64,000 bases of DNA. It comes from Kofleriaceae bacterium. Lineage in GTDB: Bacteria; Myxococcota_A; Polyangia; Haliangiales; Haliangiaceae. Shown here piece after piece: positions 57,822 to 64,000 of the stretch. The notes under the pieces were generated by a model that searched no databases, had not been told where the DNA came from, and saw nothing but the letters and a program-made list of their open reading frames with translations. A program made the translations under genes and the position numbers. How positions within the stretch are numbered: the stretch's first letter is position 1; every line of letters begins with the position of its first letter. The DNA is taken from positions 1 through 64,000 of the forward strand of contig JAGPCO010000005.1 in assembly GCA_018058095.1 (NCBI GenBank). Reading direction: 5' to 3'.

Positions 57822-58691
57822 ATGGACATGGCCCGCCTCAGCAACTCCCCCATCCTGACCGTCCTGCCCGCCCTGGCTGTCACCGTGGCCTCGAGCCTCG
57901 CGACCGTCGCATGTGTCGACGATGGCGAGCAAGCCGCGCCGACCGCGGCCGAGGTGGCGGCCTGCCCCAGCACGACGTTCCGGATCGGCGAGGTCCGGCT
58001 GCCGCAGCGCAGCACCGAGGTCGCGACCTCCGGCTTCGACCTCGACGGCACGCGCGGCGGCGACACCTCGACCGACAACCAGCTCGGCGGCGCCTACGCC
58101 ATGTTCAGCACCATGAGCGGCCTCGATCTCGGGGCGGGCCCGAACCAGCGGCTGGCCACCAGCGTGCGGTGGGCAGTGCGGGTGCATGAGTGCGCCGACC
58201 TCGGCGTGCGCGGCGTGACGCTGGTCGACCTGGACCGCGCGCCGGCCGAGGTCGACCCGGCGGACCTCGCCGTCGGCGCGATCGTCGCCGGCACCGCGAC
58301 GATGACCGCCGGGGCCGGCGCGGTGCCGCTCGCCACCCTGGGCGACGCCATGGAGGCGCAGGCCGACGCCGGCTGGCTCCCGGCCGGCGACCTCACCGTG
58401 CGCATCGGCGCCATCGACGGCAGCACCATCGAGGCCGCCATCGGCCTGGCGGTCGACCCGGCCGCCGCCCAGGTCGCGCTGGCGGCGCCGGTCGCCGCCG
58501 TCTTCAACGCCGCACCACCGGCCCGGGTCGCCCTGTACACCGAGTCGCTCGACGACGACGGCGACGGCGTCATCAGCGCGGCCGAGGTGCAGACCAGCCC
58601 GACCTACGCCGCCCTGCTCGCGCCCGACCTCGAGGACACCGCCGGTGCGCCGCGCCTGTCGGCCGGCTTCATCGTGCGGGCGACGCGGTAG
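57822..58691 (+). CDS. Lipoprotein with EF-hand-like loop
   Basis: 289 residues from ATG 57822 (or 57828). Lipobox TVAC. Beta-rich mature protein with Cys pair (AACPSTTF, HECADLG). One Ca-loop-like sequence DDDGDGVISAAEV near residue 246 matches EF-hand spacing D-x-D-x-D-G-x-I-x-x-x-E. No family recognised. Confidence 0.72.
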   Translation: MDMARLSNSPILTVLPALAVTVASSLATVACVDDGEQAAPTAAEVAACPSTTFRIGEVRLPQRSTEVATSGFDLDGTRGGDTSTDNQLGGAYAMFSTMSGLDLGAGPNQRLATSVRWAVRVHECADLGVRGVTLVDLDRAPAEVDPADLAVGAIVAGTATMTAGAGAVPLATLGDAMEAQADAGWLPAGDLTVRIGAIDGSTIEAAIGLAVDPAAAQVALAAPVAAVFNAAPPARVALYTESLDDDGDGVISAAEVQTSPTYAALLAPDLEDTAGAPRLSAGFIVRATR

Positions 58692-58737
58692 CGCGGGCGA
58701 AGTCGACGCCTCGCGGGGATGCAGTAGTGTCGGCCGC

Positions 58738-60093
58738 ATGTCCATCGACTTCCAGGCCATCGAGGCGCAGGTCGTTCGTGCCGCTTCGCTCCCGACCCGG
58801 ACCGACGTCGTGGCCGCGTGCCGGTCGCTGGCGGCGCTGACGCCCGCGGACAAGATCCTCGCGCTGCGGAGCTTCGTCGAGCGGGATCGGCGGCGCCGAG
58901 CCGCAGGGCGCAGCGGCGACTGGGTGCCCCACACGTTCGTCCAGGGCGCGATCGGGACGCACGAGGTGCTGCCGTGGACGAGGTCGGACGTCGACTTCAT
59001 CCTGGACGCGATCGTCGAGGAGACCGGGTGTCTCCCGCCGGCCCTGGCGGTGCGCGCGGTGCGGCAGTTCACGGCGGGGCACGAGCTCGACGCCTCGCTT
59101 CGACGCGCGATCGCACGCACCGCTCGGGCGATGTGGCCGGACGACGACGGCGAAGGGGTGCCGTTCCGGGATGCGGCGGCCGCGTTGCGGACCCTGATCG
59201 GGGCGCCGGTCGGGGCCGCCGGGAAGCGGGGGCGGGTGGTGCCTGGCCGGGCTGCGAAGAAGGCCGCGTCGTCCGCGACGAAGGCCGCGCCATCCGCTCC
59301 CCGCACGAAGCAGGCGCGACCCCGCGCCGCCCCGGCCAGGGCCTCCTTCGCCGAGCTGGTGAAGCGGCACATGAAGGAGGCGTGCCCAAGCTACCGGTAC
59401 GTGAGCACGGGCGGCGGATCGGGGCCGCTCGTCACGTTCGAGCGCCCGACCAGCAAGCAGCGGCCCCACCTGCAGCAGCAGGTCGTGTTCCAGAAGGGGC
59501 TACACGGGGCGTCGTGGTTCCGGGTCAACCTGTTCGCGATGGTCACCGCCACCGGGGCGAACGGGCCAATGCCGCACACCGTGCTCGAGGGTGCGTCGCT
59601 TGGTAAGGACGTGCGGTTCGCGACCACCGCCGAGCTGGACGCGGCGCTCGGCGCCGCCTGCGCTGGCCTCGAGCGCGGCGCCGCCGCCGCGTTCGCCCGG
59701 GTCGAGCGCCGCTACCTCGCGCTCGACCGCCTGTTCTCCACCCTGGTGGCCGAGTACACCCGCTTCCTGGCCACCGACGGCGCTCGCCTGGCGCCGGGCG
59801 ACTTTCACGACACCGAGGGCAGCAACCCGCCGACGATCAAGGCGTTCGACGTGTTCGTCCGTTTCCTGACCCGGCGCAAGCTGATGCCGGTCGACCGAGC
59901 GATCGATCTGATCACGCCGCTCTGGCGCTTCTGGCACCACGGACGGCCGATGCGGGCGACGGACTACCTCAAGGGCGAGTACTACGATTGCACGCGGTGC
60001 GATGCGTTCGTCACGCGCGCGCGCGGCCAGCTGGTGGCGCGCAAGCTCCCTGGGTTCGGGACGCACCACGCGTTCGTTTGCAAGAAACACTGA
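58738..60093 (+). CDS. Protein of unknown function with C-terminal Cys cluster
   Basis: 451 residues; TAGTGT ends seven bases before ATG 58738. N-terminal helical domain (1-150), basic Ala/Lys/Arg/Pro linker (170-205), then a domain with AELVKRHMKEACPSYRY and WFRVNLFAMVTATGAN. C-terminal YDCTRCDAF..HAFVCKKH (about 421-450) looks like a small zinc site. No signal peptide. I recognise no family. Its GC content is slightly lower than the surroundings and it is flanked by lipoprotein genes. Confidence 0.7.
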   Translation: MSIDFQAIEAQVVRAASLPTRTDVVAACRSLAALTPADKILALRSFVERDRRRRAAGRSGDWVPHTFVQGAIGTHEVLPWTRSDVDFILDAIVEETGCLPPALAVRAVRQFTAGHELDASLRRAIARTARAMWPDDDGEGVPFRDAAAALRTLIGAPVGAAGKRGRVVPGRAAKKAASSATKAAPSAPRTKQARPRAAPARASFAELVKRHMKEACPSYRYVSTGGGSGPLVTFERPTSKQRPHLQQQVVFQKGLHGASWFRVNLFAMVTATGANGPMPHTVLEGASLGKDVRFATTAELDAALGAACAGLERGAAAAFARVERRYLALDRLFSTLVAEYTRFLATDGARLAPGDFHDTEGSNPPTIKAFDVFVRFLTRRKLMPVDRAIDLITPLWRFWHHGRPMRATDYLKGEYYDCTRCDAFVTRARGQLVARKLPGFGTHHAFVCKKH

Positions 60094-60144
60094 GCGATCG
60101 CGCCCGGCGCCCCTTCGCGTCGGGGCGGAGGGGCCCGACCGCGC

Positions 60145-60540
60145 TCACGGCGCCGGGACGTAGAGCGAGCCGCTGGCCTCGCACGCGGCCTGGACCTCGG
60201 CCGGGGTGGTCGAGCCGCTCGGGTCGTACTGCCAGACCACCGTGCAGAAGCCGGCCGCCGTGATCGCGCAGCCGCCGAGCGACGCGCTGGCGTCACACGG
60301 GGTGGCGCGGCGCGAGGCGGTGGCGTCGTCACACGAGGCGACCAGCACCTCGGCGTCGCCGTAGAAGTCGGCGCACTGCCCGCGCGACCCGGCGGTGACC
60401 TCGTCGTCGATACACGACGCGTAGTAGTCCGGGCTGCACACGTCGGACCCGGCGCCGTCATCGCCGCCACACCCGGTGGCGACCGCGACGACGATGGCGA
60501 GGCGCACGAACCACGACGCCGGCGAGCTGGGGTGCATCAT
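60145..60540 (-). CDS. Small Cys-rich lipoprotein
   Basis: 131 residues from ATG 60540 with TATGGT (60552-60547) six bases upstream. Lipobox VATGC; CGGDDGAGSD tether. Eight more Cys (DVCSPDYYASCIDDE, GQCADFYG, ASCDDAT, TPCDAS, GGCAITAAGFCTVV, AACEAS). Disulfide-stabilised surface protein of unknown role. Confidence 0.72.
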   Translation of the reverse strand: MMHPSSPASWFVRLAIVVAVATGCGGDDGAGSDVCSPDYYASCIDDEVTAGSRGQCADFYGDAEVLVASCDDATASRRATPCDASASLGGCAITAAGFCTVVWQYDPSGSTTPAEVQAACEASGSLYVPAP

Positions 60541-60621
60541 CCTGGCACCATACGCCGTCGGCGGCCGTCGTGCCCGACTCGATCGAGCGCGGCCGAGGTG
60601 TTCAGGACCGGGCCCGACCCA

Positions 60622-61143
60622 TCACAGGTTGGCCGGGTGCGGGATGACCCGCACCGTGCGCTCGTCGCGGGCGCTGCGGCCGGCCACGTCGGTCACCTCG
60701 ACGGTGAGGCGGACGTCCATGCCGACCAGCTCGTCGTCGTCGGCGATACGCAGGATGAGCAGGCGGCCGAGCATCTCGAACGCGCCCGGGCTGCCCACCG
60801 CGGGGTCGAGCCCCTGGGTGAAGCTGCTGGCGTCGAGGTCGACCGCCGCGCCGCCGATGGCGGCGAAGGCGCGAAACGACGTGGTCGGGTTGCTCGGATC
60901 GCCCAGGCGATCGGGGTTGCCGGCGACGACGCCGCGGGTGCGCATGCTGACGACGAAGTGGTAGCCGCCCTGCGGGCCCTGCACCACCTGGAAGTCCTGG
61001 CCGGTGGTGATCGGCTCGAACACCAGATCGCCGGTGCCGAGCTCGACCTCGGCCGGCCCGGTCGGGGCGTCAGCGGCGCCACCGTCGTCGCCCGCGCCGC
61101 AGCCAGCCAGCGCGAGCATCGCCGCCAGCACGACCGGCCTCAC
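60622..61143 (-). CDS. Lipoprotein of unknown function
   Basis: 173 residues from GTG 61143, which overlaps the TGA of the Kelch gene (GTGA), so translation is coupled. Lipobox ALAGC; CGAGDDGGAADAP tether. Beta-sandwich-like body (LVFEPITTGQDFQVVQGPQGGYHFVVSMRTRGV.., VEVTDVAGRSARDERTV). No family recognised. Partner of the Kelch lipoprotein in a two-gene operon. Confidence 0.75.
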   Translation of the reverse strand: MRPVVLAAMLALAGCGAGDDGGAADAPTGPAEVELGTGDLVFEPITTGQDFQVVQGPQGGYHFVVSMRTRGVVAGNPDRLGDPSNPTTSFRAFAAIGGAAVDLDASSFTQGLDPAVGSPGAFEMLGRLLILRIADDDELVGMDVRLTVEVTDVAGRSARDERTVRVIPHPANL

Positions 61144-62399
61144 AGGCACAGGCAGCTGCAGGCGTCGCCTCGACGCGCGCAGCTCTCCCCGGTGCGGGCC
61201 GCCAGCCGCTCGGCCCAGCCGCCGCCGGCCAGGTCGAACGTCCACACGTCGTCGAGGTGGGTGCAGTCCGACTCCCCACCGAACACCACCAGCCGATCCG
61301 GCAGCGCGGCCACCGCCGGGGTCGACCGGCGCTCGGGTGCGGCCGGGTCCTCGGTGACGTAGCCGGCCGGGATCTCGCGCGGGTTGCCGAGGCAACCCGG
61401 GCTGACGCCGGTGAACATGTCGCCGCCGGCCAGCACGCTCCAGGTGCCGGCGGTGGGATCGAACGCCCACAGGTCGTTGCCCGTGCCCGGATCGACGTGG
61501 CCGCCGAACATCAAGTAGCGGTCGCCGGTGGCGTCGTAGCTCAGCGTCGCGCTGAACCGGCCGGCCGGGGCCATGCCGCTCCCGTCATGCAGCCGGCTCC
61601 ACACCCCGGTCGCCAGGTCGAGCGCGTACAGGTCGCCCAGGCCGGGGCTGACGAAGTCGCCGACCTGGCCGCCGTACACCACCAGGCGGCCGCGCATCGG
61701 GTCGTGGGTGCCGGCGATGAACACCCGCGTCGTCGGCGCCGTGCCGGTGGTGGTCAGCTGGGTCCAGGCCGCGCCGTCGAACACCCAGGTGTCGCTGGCC
61801 GGCTGGATGGTCAGGCCGCTGACGTTGGTGCCGCCGCCATGGACGTAGGTGCGGCCGGTCGCGGCGTCGTGGACCATCGTCGCGAAGTAGCGTGGGGCTG
61901 GGCCGCCGGCGCCGTCGTGCAGCCGGGTCCAGGCCTGGCTGGCCAGATCGAGCGCCCACAGGTCGGCATGCAGCGTGTAGTTGCCGGTGGCCCCGGTCGC
62001 GCGGTAGCGCCCGCCGAACATCAACATGCGGCCGGCGCCGTCGAGGGCGGCGGCGTGGCGGCCGCGCGCCGACGGGCCGGCGCCGGTGGCCTGGGCCCAT
62101 CCGGTGGTGGGGTCGAGCAGCCAGGTCTCGTCGAGGTACCGCACCTGCGGCTGCTGGTTGACGACCGGGCCATCGTCGCCGCCGAAGATGACGAAGCGGC
62201 CGGTGGTCGGATCGGCCACGCCGACCAGATCGGACCGGCCGCCGGGCCGGGCCTCACCCCAGCCCGCGTCGGCGCCGGCGCCGGGCGCGTCGACGGTGGC
62301 GGCGGCGCCGTCGTCGCCGCAGGCGCCGAGGCCGGCGGCCAGGGCGAGCGCGAGCCAGCGGGCGGGGTGATACGACACGGGCGAGCGAAGTGGCGGCAC
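61140..62399 (-). CDS. Kelch-repeat lipoprotein
   Basis: 419 residues from GTG 62399 with TATAGT (62411-62406) six bases upstream. Lipobox LGAC then CGDDGAAATVDAPG. Five to six Kelch blades: GRFVIFGGDD..LDETWLLD, GRMLMFGGRY..DLWALD, GRTYVHGGG..DTWVFD, GRLVVYGGQ..DLYALD, DRYLMFGGHV..DLWAFD, DRLVVFGGES..DVWTFD. Ends in a Cys-rich tail (GDACSCLCL). Surface beta-propeller, galactose-oxidase-like fold, no catalytic Cys/Tyr site identified. Confidence 0.88.
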   Translation of the reverse strand: MPPLRSPVSYHPARWLALALAAGLGACGDDGAAATVDAPGAGADAGWGEARPGGRSDLVGVADPTTGRFVIFGGDDGPVVNQQPQVRYLDETWLLDPTTGWAQATGAGPSARGRHAAALDGAGRMLMFGGRYRATGATGNYTLHADLWALDLASQAWTRLHDGAGGPAPRYFATMVHDAATGRTYVHGGGTNVSGLTIQPASDTWVFDGAAWTQLTTTGTAPTTRVFIAGTHDPMRGRLVVYGGQVGDFVSPGLGDLYALDLATGVWSRLHDGSGMAPAGRFSATLSYDATGDRYLMFGGHVDPGTGNDLWAFDPTAGTWSVLAGGDMFTGVSPGCLGNPREIPAGYVTEDPAAPERRSTPAVAALPDRLVVFGGESDCTHLDDVWTFDLAGGGWAERLAARTGESCARRGDACSCLCL

Positions 62400-62406
62400 G
62401 CCCGGA

Positions 62407-64000
62407 CTATACGGCGGTCGCGGCCGGGCGGGGCTCGCCGATGACCTGGTGCTCGACCAGGCGCCGGTACACGCCGGCCCGGGCCATCAGCTCGTCGTGG
62501 CGGCCGCTCTCGACGACGCGGCCGCCGTCGAGCACGACGATGCGGTCGGCGTCGCGCACGGTCGACAGCCGGTGGGCGACGACCAGCGTGGTGCGGCCCT
62601 TCATCAGGCGGGCCAGCGCGGCCTGGACCTGGGCCTCGCTCTCGGCGTCGAGGTTCGAGGTCGCCTCGTCGAGGATGAGCACGCGCGGGTCGGCCAAGAG
62701 GGCGCGGGCGATGGCCAGCCGCTGCTTCTGCCCGCCCGACAGCTTGACGCCGCGCTCGCCGATCATCGTCGCGTAGCCGTCGGGGAAGCCGGTGATGAAG
62801 TCGTGCGCGCCGGCGTCGCGCGCGGCCTGCTCGACCGCGGCGTCGCTGGCGTCGTCGACGGCGTAGGCGATGTTGGCGCGGATGGTGCCGGCGAACAGCA
62901 CCGGCTCCTGCGCGACCATGGCCATGGCCCGGCGCAGCTCGGCCAGGCGCAGCGTGCGCACGTCGGCGCCGTCGAGCCGGACCGCGCCGGCGGCGACATC
63001 GTCGAAGCGCAGCAGCAGGTGCAGCAGCGTGCTCTTGCCCGAGCCCGACGGCCCGACCAGCGCCACCACCTGGCCGGGCGCCACCGTCAGGCTGACGTCG
63101 CGCAGCACCGGCGCGTCGGGCCGGGCCGCGTAGGTGAACTCGACGTGGTCGAACTCGACCGCGCCGCCGCCGGCCGGCAGCGGCGCCGGCGCCGCCGGGT
63201 CGCGGATGGCCGGCACGGTGTCGATGATGGCGAACAGCCGCTCGGTCGCGCCGGCGGCGCGCTGCAGCGAGCCCCACAGCGACGAGATCTCGGCCAGCGC
63301 GCCGGCGACGAGGAAGGTGTACAGGAAGAACTTGGTCAGCTCGCCGGCGGTGAGGTCGCCGGCGATCATGGCCCGCCCGCCCATCCAGATCATGGCCGCC
63401 ACCGCCAGGTAGCCGGCCGCGGTGGCGGTGGCGAAGAACGAGGCGCGCCAGCGCACCAGCTGCAGCGTGCGGGCGAACGCGCCCTCGACGCCCTGGCGGT
63501 AACGCCCGGCCTCGTGCCGCTCGCGCACGAACGCCTGCACGGTGGCGATGGCGCCGAGCGACTCCTGCACCGTGCCCGACACCCGGGCCAGCTCGTCCTG
63601 CACGTCCTTGCTGCGCCGGCGGATCGACTTGCCGAAGTACACCGTGACCAGGACGATGGGCGGGATGACCGCCAGCATCGACAGCGTGAGCTTGGCGTCG
63701 ATCACGAACAGGAAGATGAGGCCGCCGACCAGCTGGAGCAGGTTGCGCAGGGCCATCGACAGCTCGGTCCCGACCACACCCTCGACCACGGTCACGTCCG
63801 ACGACAGCCGGCCGACCAGCTCGCCGGTGCGGCGCTCGTGAAACCACGCCAGCGGCAGGGTCAGCAGGCGGTCGACCACCAGCACGCGCAGGTCGGCGAC
63901 GACCCGCTCGCCCAGCCAGCTCATGGTGTAGTGGCGCAGCCAGATGAGGCCGGCGTGGCCGACGAAGGCGACGCACAGGATGAGGGTGATGCGGTCGAGC
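62407..64000 (-). CDS. ABC transporter, fused permease-ATPase (5' end outside window)
   Basis: At least 531 codons; the frame stays open to position 64000, so the start is beyond the window. The visible part begins in the membrane domain before LRHYTMSWLGERVVADLRV. ABC membrane region to about 63200, then ATPase: Walker A LVGPSGSGKST, signature KLSGGQKQR, Walker B VLILDEATSNLD, H-loop AHRLS. MsbA/LmrA-like half transporter that works as a homodimer, exporting lipid or drug. The Met at 63924 is internal, not the start. Confidence 0.93.
   Translation of the reverse strand, partial: LDRITLILCVAFVGHAGLIWLRHYTMSWLGERVVADLRVLVVDRLLTLPLAWFHERRTGELVGRLSSDVTVVEGVVGTELSMALRNLLQLVGGLIFLFVIDAKLTLSMLAVIPPIVLVTVYFGKSIRRRSKDVQDELARVSGTVQESLGAIATVQAFVRERHEAGRYRQGVEGAFARTLQLVRWRASFFATATAAGYLAVAAMIWMGGRAMIAGDLTAGELTKFFLYTFLVAGALAEISSLWGSLQRAAGATERLFAIIDTVPAIRDPAAPAPLPAGGGAVEFDHVEFTYAARPDAPVLRDVSLTVAPGQVVALVGPSGSGKSTLLHLLLRFDDVAAGAVRLDGADVRTLRLAELRRAMAMVAQEPVLFAGTIRANIAYAVDDASDAAVEQAARDAGAHDFITGFPDGYATMIGERGVKLSGGQKQRLAIARALLADPRVLILDEATSNLDAESEAQVQAALARLMKGRTTLVVAHRLSTVRDADRIVVLDGGRVVESGRHDELMARAGVYRRLVEHQVIGEPRPAATAV

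Noticed and set aside
63922-63924. ATG at 63924 as start of the ABC transporter
   Set aside because: The frame continues upstream with typical transmembrane sequence to the window edge, so the gene is cut by the window.

Overview
The window looks like chromosomal DNA of a myxobacterium, most probably of the Haliangiales/Kofleriaceae type. GC content is very high. About twenty lipoproteins start with a signal peptide, a lipobox Cys and an Asp/Ala/Pro-rich tether (CGGDD... then ADAxPDA). There is a Ser/Thr kinase with an AgmX-like tail, an FHA-sigma54 activator, thrombospondin-3, Kelch and GH114 surface proteins, and a RAYT. The taxonomic placement is inference. I saw no rRNA, tRNA, CRISPR array, prophage or insertion sequence.

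Layout. 1-2144: leftward overlapping operon TetR - cupin lipoprotein - four-TM protein - hemerythrin. 2361-4919: large lipoprotein. 4920-5435: palindrome-rich gap before a REP-associated tyrosine transposase (5436-6254). 6397-9439: TrmN6-like methyltransferase, an isoaspartyl-peptidase homologue that lacks its catalytic Thr, a DMP19-like protein and a YkgJ-type Cys protein. 9563-20676: FHA-sigma54 activator, complete C39-peptidase ABC exporter (two adaptors, one carrying a polyglutamine tract, plus TolC) and two unusually large secreted proteins with double-glycine leaders. 20798-31xxx: Cys-rich lipoprotein, M2-type peptidase with a duplicated 3' end, Ser/Thr kinase, YqiA-like esterase, phospholipase D, MarC, lipoprotein, then YgiQ radical SAM (to 32116). 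32169-33344: ArsR - SRPBCC - DoxX operon. 33396-40356: histone-H1-like/DUF4241 protein, barrel, anchored protein plus tandem Usp, GNAT-SMI1 fusion, FdxA, lipoproteins. 40411-41486: two related lipoproteins. 41638-46185: phosphatase - kinase - isochorismatase - vWA operon (TerY-P / YegKIL-like triad). 46243-53141: lipoprotein, OsmC, methyltransferase, MepA, BtrH-like protein, GH114, MurE-like ligase without its first domain, and a Cys/Trp repeat lipoprotein. 53364-64000: propeller and Kelch lipoproteins, cytochrome P460, hydrolase, several orphan lipoproteins and an ABC exporter cut by the window end.

How the parts work together. The strongest functional units are the secretion island (regulator, pump, adaptors, outer-membrane channel, two candidate cargos) and the phospho-signalling quartet. 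In the first, the C39 domain should cut both cargo leaders after GG while exporting them through TolC. In the second, kinase and PP2C phosphatase probably modify the vWA protein or its partners, with a nicotinamidase-like enzyme in the same transcript.

A feature seen across the window is initiation without a leader: a -10-like TAnnnT box ends exactly six bases before the start codon of at least ten genes, several of them regulators whose operator palindrome sits inside the promoter. This also helped to choose starts. Many operons use ATGA or GTGA stop/start overlaps.
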